64,000 nucleotides of DNA from Bradyrhizobium sp. NFR13 (GTDB lineage: Bacteria; Pseudomonadota; Alphaproteobacteria; Rhizobiales; Xanthobacteraceae), in NCBI RefSeq assembly GCF_900114605.1, contig NZ_FOTP01000001.1, positions 1,550,001 to 1,614,000 of the forward strand, read 5' to 3'. Made by a program: the position numbers and the translations under genes. Position 1 is the first letter of the stretch, and each line of letters begins with the position of its first letter. Of this stretch, positions 24,807 through 35,694 are shown one piece after another. The notes under the pieces were generated by a model, which ran no database searches, was not told the origin of the DNA, and worked only from the letters and a program-made list of their open reading frames with translations.

Positions 24807-26207
24807 ATGCCGGGTTTGGGAGCAGAGAGCAACGTGAGGACACCAGACGTCACTGGCGTCAGTGCGGTGGCCCCGTCGCCTGTCGACGCTGCGGGGGCTA
24901 CCACACCTGTTGCGCTTGCGGCTTTACCACTCGACGAAACCACCAATATCAAGAACATCAATCTGCTGATCCAGTTGCGCTGGATCGCAGTGGTCGGCCA
25001 GGTCCTGACCATCGGCTTCGTACATCTGGTGATGGGGATCGCACTGCCGTGGATGGCCATGGTGGCGGTGCTGTGCGGCTCGGTATTCCTCAATGTCATC
25101 AGCCAGGAGTGGCTGCGCCAGCAGACCGACGCGCGTGACCGCGAACTACTTCTGCTCCTGCTGCTCGACGTGGCGGCGCTGACGGTGCAGCTCTATCTGA
25201 GCGGTGGCGCGACAAATCCATTCGTGTCGCTCTATCTGCTGCAGGTGACGCTCGGAGCAATGCTGCTGAATGGTCGCTCGACCTGGGTTGTGGTCGTTGT
25301 CGCCTGTCTGTGTTTCGCTGGGCTGATTGTATTTCATCGCCCGCTGGATCTACCGGACGCGCTGCGTGACAACCTGTTCCAGTTACATATCATCGGCATG
25401 CTGATCTGCTTCGTGCTGGATGCGGCGCTCATCGTCGTTTTCATGACGCGCATCGCACAAAACCTGCGCGAGCGGGACGAGGGGCTCGCAGCGCTGCGCC
25501 AGCAGGCCGCAGAGGAAGATCATATCGTGCGCATGGGCCTGCTCGCTTCCGGTGCCGCGCATGAACTCGGTACGCCGCTGGCATCGCTTTCGGTCATCCT
25601 CAGCGACTGGCGCCGCATGCCGGCGCTCGCCAAGGACCCTGAGCTGATGGAAGAGATCGCTGAGATGCAGGCCGATGTCCAGCGCTGCAAGTCGATCGTC
25701 ACCGGCATCCTGATGTCTGCGGGTGACATGCGCGGTGAAGCGCCTGCAGTTACATCCGTGCACGATTTCTTCAGTGAGCTGGTCGAGGAATGGCGTATCG
25801 CGCGCTCGAGCAGAACGCTGGTTTATGAGAACCGGTTTGGCGAAGATATGCCGATCGTTTCGGATTCTGCGTTGAAGCAGATGATCTTCAACGTACTCGA
25901 CAATGCGAATGAAGTATCGCCGCTCTGGATTCGTCTTGCCATCGAGCGCGATGAAGACCAACTGGTGCTGAAGGTCAGCGACATGGGCCCGGGTTTCGCC
26001 AAGGAGATGCTGGCGAATCTCGGAAGACCCTACAATTCAAGCAAGGGCCAGTCCGGGCGCGGACTCGGTCTGTTTCTGGTGGTCAATGCCGTCCGCAAAC
26101 TGGGCGGTGCAGTGGTGGCGGAGAATCGTCCCGTAGGCGGCGCCCTCGTGTCGTTGTCGCTACCACTGTCCGCCCTCGCGATTGGAGCGCGTAAACATGT
26201 CGGATGA
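24807..26207 (+). CDS. regB: RegB/PrrB-type redox sensor histidine kinase
   Basis: The 466-residue membrane kinase has about six helices (residues 58-215) that contain GGATNPF (133-139), the ubiquinone-sensing motif of RegB. The H-box AAHELGTPLASL has His252, and Cys294 in QRCKSIV sits about 42 residues later, close to the spacing of the redox-active Cys in Rhodobacter RegB. N-, G1- and G2-box residues follow (NVLDNANE, DMGPGFA, GRGLGLFLV). It would sense the quinone and thiol redox state and phosphorylate the adjacent regulator. The start is uncertain (ATG 24807 or GTG 24834). It is called RegS, PrrB or ActS in other species. Confidence 0.9.
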   Translation: MPGLGAESNVRTPDVTGVSAVAPSPVDAAGATTPVALAALPLDETTNIKNINLLIQLRWIAVVGQVLTIGFVHLVMGIALPWMAMVAVLCGSVFLNVISQEWLRQQTDARDRELLLLLLLDVAALTVQLYLSGGATNPFVSLYLLQVTLGAMLLNGRSTWVVVVVACLCFAGLIVFHRPLDLPDALRDNLFQLHIIGMLICFVLDAALIVVFMTRIAQNLRERDEGLAALRQQAAEEDHIVRMGLLASGAAHELGTPLASLSVILSDWRRMPALAKDPELMEEIAEMQADVQRCKSIVTGILMSAGDMRGEAPAVTSVHDFFSELVEEWRIARSSRTLVYENRFGEDMPIVSDSALKQMIFNVLDNANEVSPLWIRLAIERDEDQLVLKVSDMGPGFAKEMLANLGRPYNSSKGQSGRGLGLFLVVNAVRKLGGAVVAENRPVGGALVSLSLPLSALAIGARKHVG

Positions 26208-26730
26208 ACGTCTGCTTATCATTGTCGAGGATGACGAGGGTTTCGCGCGCACGCTGAAGCGCTCGTTCGAGCGCCGCGGCTATACCGTGCTGCACGCCGA
26301 TGGCTTCGAGACGCTGACCGAAGTGCTGGGTGACAAGATGCCTGGCTATGCGGTGGTCGATCTCAAGCTTGGGGGAGCCTCGGGCCTTGCCTGTGTCGAA
26401 GCACTGCACGCGCTCAGCCCGGAGATGCTGATCGTGGTGCTCACCGGCTATGCCAGCATCGCCACGGCTGTGGAGGCGATCAAGCTCGGTGCGTGTCATT
26501 ACCTTGCCAAGCCCTCGAATACCGACGATATCGAGGAGGCCTTCCAGAAAGCGAGCGGCGATGTACAGGTCGCGCTCACGGAGCGCCCAACCTCGATCAA
26601 GACACTGGAATGGGAGCGCATTCACCAGACGCTGGTCGAAAGCGACTTTAATATTTCAGAGACCGCACGTCGTCTCGGCATGCATCGTCGGACGCTGGCG
26701 CGGAAGCTTGAAAAACGTCAGGTGAACTGA
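26197..26730 (+). CDS. regA: RegA/PrrA-type redox response regulator
   Basis: The 177-residue protein has a receiver domain with phospho-acceptor Asp55 (VVDLKLGG), acidic pair EDD (11-13) and Lys in AKPSN. It ends in a Fis-type helix-turn-helix (NISETARRLGMHRRTLARKL, about 152-171), which is nearly invariant in RegA/PrrA/ActR/RegR. It overlaps regB by 11 bases, with GGAG upstream of its own ATG. RegA proteins control terminal oxidases, carbon fixation and nitrogen fixation. The place right after cyoABCD-SURF1 and the cbb3 operon fits that role. Confidence 0.93.
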   Translation: MSDERLLIIVEDDEGFARTLKRSFERRGYTVLHADGFETLTEVLGDKMPGYAVVDLKLGGASGLACVEALHALSPEMLIVVLTGYASIATAVEAIKLGACHYLAKPSNTDDIEEAFQKASGDVQVALTERPTSIKTLEWERIHQTLVESDFNISETARRLGMHRRTLARKLEKRQVN

Positions 26731-26751
26731 AGCGGCTCGCGACCGACCGAG

Positions 26752-28191
26752 CTAGCAGCACCCCTGCTGCCGGAACCAGTGCGACAGAGCGCTTTCGAAT
26801 GGCGTCCAGGCGCGCTCGAACGCCTGGAATTGCGGCACGCTCTTGCGATAGAGCCCGCGCAACTCGGTCTCCATGGCCTCGAGATCGACGCCGGTTGGCT
26901 TGCCATCGCGGCTGATAGTGCGGCCACCCACGACCACGTCGCGGACGCAGCTTGTGTTGCCACGGGCAAACAGCATGTCGAGTGGATCGACCGGCATGAT
27001 GGCATCGCGGTCCAGCTGGCCGATATCGAGCGTCACGAAATCCGCGGCTTCTCCGGTCGCCAGTGTGCCCGTGCCGGGTGCGCCGATTGACTTGCGGCCG
27101 TTGCGGATGGCGAGCGCGAGAAATTCTGCCCGGCTCCATGTGCGGTCGAAGCCGAGCCCATCATGGGCCATCTGTACGAGGCGCATCTCGCGGATCGCGT
27201 CATCGTCCTCGTCGAGGGCAACGCCGTCGATTCCCACGGCTATCGGACAGCCGCGGCGATGGGCGTCGGCAATCGGGGCAAGACCGGAATGCAGATGCAG
27301 ATTGGAACTGAAATTCGTCACGATGGTCGCGCCGGACTCGGCGATCATGTCGAGTTCGTCCGGCCGGGCATGGATGCAATGGGCCAGCGTCAAGCGTTCG
27401 GACAGCAGGCCAATATCCCTGAGGAAGCGCACCAAACCGCCGGGAAAGGCACGATCCGCCCATTGTCGTTGGTAGATTGTCTCGAGCAGATGCATGTGCA
27501 CGCGCCGGCCGGTGGCGGCGGAGCGCTCGGCGATCGCTTCGAGCAAGGCAGGCGAGCACCATTGCACGCCGGCGGGGCCGAACTGCACGTCGATCATCGG
27601 TCCGGCAATGGCGGCGTGAATCGCTTCGACACGATCGAGATATTCCGATGGTGTCGGGCTCGGACGAATGAACATGTCCTGGATCGTAGTGCGATCGCTC
27701 TCGGGCAAGGCGGCAAGTACGTCGGCGCTGTCGCTATAGACGATCGGATTCTGGTCGCGCACGGCTAGCGCAAAGGCCAGCCGGATGCCGACATCGCTCG
27801 CGGCCTTCGCGATCGCAATCGACTCGTCAAGGATCGGCATCTTGCCGCTTGGACGGGTATAATGAATCATAGCGCCGCCGCAGCCTGCGCGCGCCGAGCG
27901 GGCGAGCGAGACAGCGGCGGCGAGATAGGGATCGGGCGGGGTACCGAAGGCCGAACGCGCGATCCACGATTCCAGTGGCATGTTCGATGCGCCGAAAGAT
28001 GTCATGGATGGTCGCGCGTGGTCGTGGGCATTGACCAGCGCGGGAATGATCAGGTGGTTTGTCTGCGGCGAAATGCTTGCACCGGTTGAGACACTCGTGA
28101 TCAGGCCATCCGCATGATGGATGCTGGCCTGAGGCACGAGGCCCCGATCTGGGCCGGTGAAGATATGAGCCGCAGACAGAACCTCAGTCAT
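26752..28191 (-). CDS. Amidohydrolase family protein (TrzA/AtzA-like metal-dependent deaminase)
   Basis: The 479-residue TIM-barrel hydrolase has complete metal ligands: HDH (56-58), HMH (232-234), HCIH (271-274) and Asp322 in GIDGVA. SSNLHLHSG near 295-303 resembles the substrate loop of s-triazine, guanine and cytosine-type deaminases. It starts eight bases beyond the end of the ABC binding-protein gene on the same strand, so substrate import and hydrolysis look linked. It probably removes an amino or halide group from a nitrogen heterocycle or related amide. The exact substrate is unknown. The last residues, QQGCC, are odd. Confidence 0.82.
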   Translation of the reverse strand: MTEVLSAAHIFTGPDRGLVPQASIHHADGLITSVSTGASISPQTNHLIIPALVNAHDHARPSMTSFGASNMPLESWIARSAFGTPPDPYLAAAVSLARSARAGCGGAMIHYTRPSGKMPILDESIAIAKAASDVGIRLAFALAVRDQNPIVYSDSADVLAALPESDRTTIQDMFIRPSPTPSEYLDRVEAIHAAIAGPMIDVQFGPAGVQWCSPALLEAIAERSAATGRRVHMHLLETIYQRQWADRAFPGGLVRFLRDIGLLSERLTLAHCIHARPDELDMIAESGATIVTNFSSNLHLHSGLAPIADAHRRGCPIAVGIDGVALDEDDDAIREMRLVQMAHDGLGFDRTWSRAEFLALAIRNGRKSIGAPGTGTLATGEAADFVTLDIGQLDRDAIMPVDPLDMLFARGNTSCVRDVVVGGRTISRDGKPTGVDLEAMETELRGLYRKSVPQFQAFERAWTPFESALSHWFRQQGCC

Positions 28192-28199
28192 GGACGTAA

Positions 28200-29225
28200 T
28201 CAGTTCTTCGTATAGACCAGCTCGCGCTCGGCGCGGGGCGGCAGGAATTCGCGGGAGAAGATTTCCTGTGGGGTCGGCGTGCGGCTGAGGCCGTAGCCCT
28301 CCACAACCATGCCGATGGCGCGGGCCATGCGATCGTCCTTGATGTCGCCGGTGCCGATTTCCTTCATCTCCGGCGTGACGATCAGTTTCTCGAAGGCATA
28401 TTGCAGGCGGCGCTTTTCGACAGGGACGTCGATGAGGTTATCAAAGGCGGCGATCGCCTTGAGGGCTTCGTTCTGGTCCTTGGCGACCGCGAGATGCCCC
28501 TTGTTGATGGCGCGCACGAGGCCGGCAACGGCCTTCGGATTCTCCTTCAGCAGCTTCTTCGACACCATCACGCCGTTGGAATACAGGTCGAGGCCGTAGT
28601 CACCGAAGGTGAACCACTTGAAGTCCTTCTCCGGATCCTGACGGTTCAGCACCAGGTTGAAGTAGCTGGTGATATTGAAGACGAGGGCGGCGTCGATGTC
28701 GCCCTTGATCAGCATCGGCTCCTGCAGATTGGGCGCCATGTTCGATACCTTGATCTTGTCGCCGGCGAGGCCGTTCTTCTGGATGAAGACCGGCAGCAGG
28801 CGGGTCGTCGGCGTGCCCTGCGCGCCGCCCAGCGTGCGGCCTTCGAAATCCTTGATGGTCTTGATGCCGCTGGTGTTCTTGGTCACGATGGCGAAGGGTG
28901 GCTGGTTCCACATCTGATAGACCATCACCGGCGAATCCTGCGGACGCGTTGAGGCGTTCTGGATAATGGCATTGACGTCGCCGAAGCCGGCATCCCAGGC
29001 GCCGGACATGATGCGCGTCACCGTCGCGCCGGAGCCTTCGCCCTGGTCGATGACCACGTTGAGGCCCTCTTCCTTGAAGAGGCCCTTCTCCTTCGCATAG
29101 AGGAAGGCGGCGTCGGCGCCCTGGGTCTTCCAGCCCAGCGTGAACTTGATGGTCGTCTCCTGAGCGAAAGCGGAGCCTGTAAGCAGGACGCTGCCGACAG
29201 CGAGGGCGGTCAATCTCTTCAACAT
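28200..29225 (-). CDS. ABC transporter substrate-binding protein, NMT1/SsuA-like
   Basis: The 341-residue product has a signal peptide (MLKRLTALAVGSVLLTGSAF, then AQE) followed by KFTLGWKTQGADAAFLYAKE and the RIMSGAWDAGFGDVNAI pocket segment. This is the NMT1/THI5-like class that serves nitrate, taurine, sulfonate, pyrimidine-precursor and similar importers. With the permease and ATPase upstream on the same strand it makes a complete importer. The neighbouring amidohydrolase points to a nitrogenous organic substrate. Confidence 0.88.
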   Translation of the reverse strand: MLKRLTALAVGSVLLTGSAFAQETTIKFTLGWKTQGADAAFLYAKEKGLFKEEGLNVVIDQGEGSGATVTRIMSGAWDAGFGDVNAIIQNASTRPQDSPVMVYQMWNQPPFAIVTKNTSGIKTIKDFEGRTLGGAQGTPTTRLLPVFIQKNGLAGDKIKVSNMAPNLQEPMLIKGDIDAALVFNITSYFNLVLNRQDPEKDFKWFTFGDYGLDLYSNGVMVSKKLLKENPKAVAGLVRAINKGHLAVAKDQNEALKAIAAFDNLIDVPVEKRRLQYAFEKLIVTPEMKEIGTGDIKDDRMARAIGMVVEGYGLSRTPTPQEIFSREFLPPRAERELVYTKN

Positions 29226-29252
29226 GACGTTCTCCTGGTTGGTGTGAGGTGA

Positions 29253-30026
29253 TTAGGTCGCTACGAGATCGTTCTTGCGCGTGGCCCAGCCAGTCACGCG
29301 CGCCTCGATCAGAGAGAAAATGACGTAGAGCGCCACGCCGAGGATCGCGAGAATGAACAGGCAGGCGAACACCAGCGGGACGTTGAAGTTCGACGATGCG
29401 CTCATCATCACATTGCCGATGCCGCGATTGGACGCGACGGTTTCCGCCAAAACAGCGCCGACAAAGGCGTAGCTGACAGCGACTTTGAGCGAGGCGAAGA
29501 AGAACGGCATGGTGCGCGGCAGGCCGACATTCCAGAGAATATCCAGCTTGCTGGCGCCAAGGGCCTTCAGCACATCTTCCAGTTCCGGCTCGGTAGTGGC
29601 GAGACCGGTCGCAATGTTGACGACGATGGGAAAGAAGCAGATCGACAGCGCGGTGAGAATTGCGGGCACGGAGCCCGAGCCGAACCACAGCACGAAGATA
29701 GGCACGACGGCGACTTTCGGAATCGACGAGAAGCCGACCAGCAGCGGATAGGCGGTGTCATAGGCCACCTTGGAGACGCCAATGACCGCGCCCAGCACGA
29801 CGCCGAGGCCGACGCCTAGCGCGAAGCCGGCCATGGTGGTGCTGAGGGTCTGGATGATATGCGGCCACAGCACCGGGAAGCGCGCAATCAGTGTCGCGAG
29901 AACATCGGTCGGGCGCGGCAAGATCAGATCGGACATGCCCGAGATGATGCAGAACAGCTGCCATCCCGCGAAGAACGCGACGATCAATCCGAACGACCAG
30001 AGTTTCTGACGGAGGCCGAGATTCAT
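29253..30026 (-). CDS. ABC transporter permease
   Basis: The 257-residue protein has six helices and the binding-protein-dependent permease motif around LEDVLKALGASKLDILWNVG (the EAA loop) at about residue 160. It belongs to the SsuC/TauC/NrtB group, matching the binding protein. The start codon follows directly on the ATPase stop. FGLIVAFFAGWQLFCIISG is the first helix. Confidence 0.9.
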   Translation of the reverse strand: MNLGLRQKLWSFGLIVAFFAGWQLFCIISGMSDLILPRPTDVLATLIARFPVLWPHIIQTLSTTMAGFALGVGLGVVLGAVIGVSKVAYDTAYPLLVGFSSIPKVAVVPIFVLWFGSGSVPAILTALSICFFPIVVNIATGLATTEPELEDVLKALGASKLDILWNVGLPRTMPFFFASLKVAVSYAFVGAVLAETVASNRGIGNVMMSASSNFNVPLVFACLFILAILGVALYVIFSLIEARVTGWATRKNDLVAT

Positions 30027-30881
30027 TTATGCCTCCTGCGTGGCCGGAGCATTGCTCCGCGCATTGACGATGAGGTCGCGCAGACGCTGGTTCAGTGCAA
30101 CGAAGTCGGGTTCGAAGGTCATGGGGATCGTGCGCGGGCGCGGAAAATCCACCGCGCTATCGTCGAGGATGCGGCCTGGGCGCGCGCTCATCACGCAGAT
30201 GCGGCTGGCGAGGAAGCCGGCCTCGCGGAGATCGTGCGTGACGAGCAGCACCGTCGGTTTGTGTTGCAGCCAAAGGCTTTGCAGGATCGACCAGAGCTCT
30301 TCCTTGGTGAACTGGTCGAGTGCGCCGAACGGCTCGTCCAGCAGTAGCATGCGCGGTTCATGGATCAGCGCGCGGCACAGATTGGCCCGCTGCAGCATGC
30401 CGCCGGACAACTGCCAGGGATACTTGTTGCCGAAATCCTTGAGGCCGACCTGCGCCAGTAGGGCATAGGCCTTGTCGCGAAATTCGCCTTTGCGCTTCTG
30501 TCGATACTCGGATCGGAACGGCTCCACGATCTTGAGCGGAAGCATGATATTCCGCTCGATGGTCAGCCAGGGCAGCATGGTCGGGTTCTGAAACGCCATG
30601 CCGATCCGCAGGGCCTTGGCGGCGACCTCGCGTCCGCCGACGATGACGACGCCGGTGGTCGGGCGGAGCAGATTGCTGACGAGCTTGAGGATCGTCGACT
30701 TGCCGCAGCCCGAGGGGCCGACAAGGGCGAGGAATTCGCCATCCGGAATGCTAAGGTTTGTCTCGGCCAGCGCAGGTGTGGCTGCGGGGCCGCGGCCGAA
30801 GGTCACCGAGGTCGCCGACAGTTCGATGGCGGTCGGCCTGCGCCGGGTTCCGGTGGCCGCAATGTCTTGCATACTTGTCAT
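30027..30881 (-). CDS. ABC transporter ATP-binding protein
   Basis: About 284 residues from the ATG at 30881 (an ATG at 30872 is equally possible). All the nucleotide-binding motifs are present: Walker A GPSGCGKST, signature LSGGMLQRANLCRAL, Walker B MLLLDEPFGALD, and the H-loop VTHDLREA. It is of the SsuB/TauB/NrtD type. It is the first gene of an operon of ATPase, permease, binding protein and amidohydrolase, and is divergent from a GntR regulator. One operator-like site ends seven bases upstream of the chosen start. Confidence 0.92.
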   Translation of the reverse strand: MTSMQDIAATGTRRRPTAIELSATSVTFGRGPAATPALAETNLSIPDGEFLALVGPSGCGKSTILKLVSNLLRPTTGVVIVGGREVAAKALRIGMAFQNPTMLPWLTIERNIMLPLKIVEPFRSEYRQKRKGEFRDKAYALLAQVGLKDFGNKYPWQLSGGMLQRANLCRALIHEPRMLLLDEPFGALDQFTKEELWSILQSLWLQHKPTVLLVTHDLREAGFLASRICVMSARPGRILDDSAVDFPRPRTIPMTFEPDFVALNQRLRDLIVNARSNAPATQEA

Positions 30882-30887
30882 AACAAT

Positions 30888-30900
30888 AAGTGCATGCAAT
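30888..30900 (+). promoter_or_regulatory. Operator-like site, ABC side (AAGTGCATGCAAT)
   Basis: This 13-mer is the exact reverse complement of the site at 30990-31002. Its core TGCATGCA is itself palindromic, as expected for a dimeric GntR/FCD regulator. It lies right at the ABC gene start, where bound protein would block transcription or initiation. Confidence 0.7.
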
Positions 30901-30989
30901 TGGGGTGCCACTTGAGTCCGGGGCAAAACGTTGTCATTTTACATTCGCTCGCCATTCCATGCGGAATTATTGGGCAGCCACTCTCTTCG

Positions 30990-31002
30990 ATTGCATGCAC
31001 TT
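30990..31002 (-). promoter_or_regulatory. Operator-like site, GntR side (same 13-mer, inverted)
   Basis: ATTGCATGCACTT repeats the ABC-side site in the other direction. The two centres are 101 bp apart. This copy is 43 bp upstream of the GntR start, suggesting autoregulation and perhaps looping between the two sites. Confidence 0.7.
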
Positions 31003-31044
31003 CGGGCACGGCCCGTGTGCTGAGATCGCGACAGGTTCGATTGA

Positions 31045-31746
31045 ATGCCAGAAGCGCCGAATTCAAAAGACAAGGTTGGGATGATCTGCCGAGCGCTGCG
31101 GCGGGCGATCATCGAGCAGGCCCTGGAACCTGGGGCCAAGCTTCCCGAGGACTCGCTTGGTGAGCGCTTCGGCGTCAGCCGTACCATCGCCCGCTACGCA
31201 CTCGGTCAGCTGGCTTCCGAGGGGCTGGTCGAGCTGCGCCGTAACCGTATCGCAGTCGTGGTGACGCCGAGCTGGCAGGACGCGCGCGACATCTTTGACA
31301 TCCGGATGGATCTCGAACGGCTGATCGTCCGCAAAATCGCCGGCAAACTTAGCAGCAGCCAGATCGCGCGGCTCAAGGCGCATGTGGAGGCGGAACGCGA
31401 GGCGGAGCATGGGCCGAACGCGGTGTCGATCCGCCTGGCGACGGAATTTCACATCATGCTGGCGTCGATGACCAACAGCCCAGTGCTGGTCCGCTATGTG
31501 AGCGAGATCGCCTATCGCTGTTGTCTGACGTTGTCGCTGTTCAGCCGACCGCATTCGTCGGAATGCGGTATCAACGAACATATCGCGATCATCGAGGCGC
31601 TGCAGGAGGGCGACGCCAACAAGGCGATGTCGCTGATGCACTCGCATCTGGATTCGGTCGCCAACCGTGCGCTGGTGGAGCCGACCCCGGCGCGAGGGCG
31701 GGATCTGCTCGACGTGCTCGCGCCCTATGCCGAAGAAACGACCTGA
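31045..31746 (+). CDS. GntR-family transcriptional regulator, FCD (FadR-like) domain
   Basis: The 233-residue protein has a winged helix at residues 10-75 (ERFGVSRTIARYALGQLASE is the recognition helix region) and an all-helical FCD effector domain. FCD landmarks are DIRMDLERLIVRK, TEFHIMLASMTNSPVL and EHIAIIEALQEGDANKAMSL with the metal-site His residues. It is divergent from the ABC-amidohydrolase operon across a 163-bp spacer with two matching operator-like sites, so it most likely represses that operon until substrate arrives. It faces gyrB tail to tail. Confidence 0.9.
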   Translation: MPEAPNSKDKVGMICRALRRAIIEQALEPGAKLPEDSLGERFGVSRTIARYALGQLASEGLVELRRNRIAVVVTPSWQDARDIFDIRMDLERLIVRKIAGKLSSSQIARLKAHVEAEREAEHGPNAVSIRLATEFHIMLASMTNSPVLVRYVSEIAYRCCLTLSLFSRPHSSECGINEHIAIIEALQEGDANKAMSLMHSHLDSVANRALVEPTPARGRDLLDVLAPYAEETT

Positions 31747-31773
31747 AGGCGTCGGCAGCGCGGCTGTCTTTGC

Positions 31774-34299
<2,526 letters not shown>

Positions 34300-34441
34300 C
34301 TAGCGCAAAGTAACGTGCAGCAAGCTATTGAATAAATAGGATTTTTTGGCGCAATTTCAAGCCGGATCGAGGCCGTTTTTACAGCCTGATTTCGCGCCTG
34401 TTCCGGGCGTCGAAATGCCCGGCTTACATGCATTCCGGAGG

Positions 34442-35593
34442 CTATTTGTCGGCCAGTTCCGCAGCGGGTTTGGTGGCGTTTATTTTGAGGCCGCGACGGG
34501 CGATCAGATGCGCGGCCAGCACCACCGGCTCCAGCAGCACCATCCCGAACAGAATGCCGAACAGGCGGTCATAGCCGGGCTCCAGGGCGGCATTGGCGTA
34601 GTTGTCAGGCACCAGCACCACAAGGAAGGCGAGCGTGAACTGCAAGCCCGCATAGCTCATGGAGGGCGGGCCATTTTCGATGTGACGGCCGATCATGACG
34701 CCGAGCGCTAGTCCGATGGTCATCACGACGGGCGAATGTTGACTGACTAGCAGGATCGCGCTGGCGAGCAGACCGCCGGCGAGACAGCCAACCAGACGGT
34801 TCATCATGCGCGAGGAAACCGGGCTGAGCATGCCTTCTGCCAGTGACGCGGCAGGCACCAGCATGACCGCGAAGATCGTGACGCTGGACTGGCTGAGTGA
34901 GGGAATGCCGAGCCAGAGCCACGCCCAGGGGATCAGCGCTAGCGCAATGCCGCCGACCAACGCGTGACGCGCCACTGTGGCGTGCCATTGCCGCGTCGGC
35001 TGGTCGTGCGGCTTGGCGCGCAGATTGTTGTCCGGATTCGGTAGCGCGCGCCGCACTGTCCAGGTCGAGATCGCGCTGACGATGACACAGGCGGTGGTGC
35101 CGGCCAGCACTTCGAGCACGCGCGTCGAGGCGAAGCGCAGGATCGGCTCCCGCGCATGTTCCATGCCTTCGATCAGCACCATTAGAAAGGTGAGGCCGGT
35201 AAATAGCCACGCATAGGCACGGCGGCCAACGATGGCGAAATAGAGCGTGACACCGCCGCCGATCAGAAGGCCGAGACTTAGCAATAACGGCTGCCTGAGC
35301 AAGAGCGGCGCGGCCGCAAGCGCGATCCCTGCACCTGTGAGCGTCCCGATCACACGGAGCAATCCGCGCCTGAAGCTTTCGGTGACATGCGAACGCATCA
35401 CCATGTAGCCGGAGAAGGCCGCCCAGCCGATATTCTCGGCACCGATGGCGTGCGAAAAGACGATCGCCAGCAGCACCGAACAAACGCATTCGGCCTCGTC
35501 GATCATGCGCGGTCCGGGAGTCGGAAGCGAACGCATTTCGGTTCCGAACGCGCGCGCAATCCGCGACAGATGAATGGCCAAAAATACCAGCAT
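34442..35593 (-). CDS. FUSC-family membrane protein
   Basis: The product has about ten helices in two halves, with a basic cytoplasmic loop in the middle (TVRRALPNPDNNLRAKPHDQ). Segments such as FSGYMVMRSHVTESFRRGLL and RVIGTLTGAGIALAAAPLLL fit the fusaric acid/p-hydroxybenzoate exporter superfamily. The start is uncertain: the frame is open from a TTG at 35650, and ATGs occur at 35593 and 35536; none has a good ribosome site. The exporter partner proteins are absent. It lies between gyrB and the large repeat protein. Confidence 0.72.
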   Translation of the reverse strand: MLVFLAIHLSRIARAFGTEMRSLPTPGPRMIDEAECVCSVLLAIVFSHAIGAENIGWAAFSGYMVMRSHVTESFRRGLLRVIGTLTGAGIALAAAPLLLRQPLLLSLGLLIGGGVTLYFAIVGRRAYAWLFTGLTFLMVLIEGMEHAREPILRFASTRVLEVLAGTTACVIVSAISTWTVRRALPNPDNNLRAKPHDQPTRQWHATVARHALVGGIALALIPWAWLWLGIPSLSQSSVTIFAVMLVPAASLAEGMLSPVSSRMMNRLVGCLAGGLLASAILLVSQHSPVVMTIGLALGVMIGRHIENGPPSMSYAGLQFTLAFLVVLVPDNYANAALEPGYDRLFGILFGMVLLEPVVLAAHLIARRGLKINATKPAAELADK

Positions 35594-35694
35594 GGCCAGA
35601 TATTTATGCTGTCGAACGTGGTCTACAACAGACGATTTCTCATGGCCCAATGCAGTGGCGGACGCGCGCGCTGGCGCGCTTGCACGCTTTGTCC

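Noticed and set aside
34403-34422. Hairpin CCGGGC...GCCCGG in the gyrB upstream spacer as a terminator
   Set aside because: It has no T-run on either strand and is short; it may be a chance stem in GC-rich DNA.
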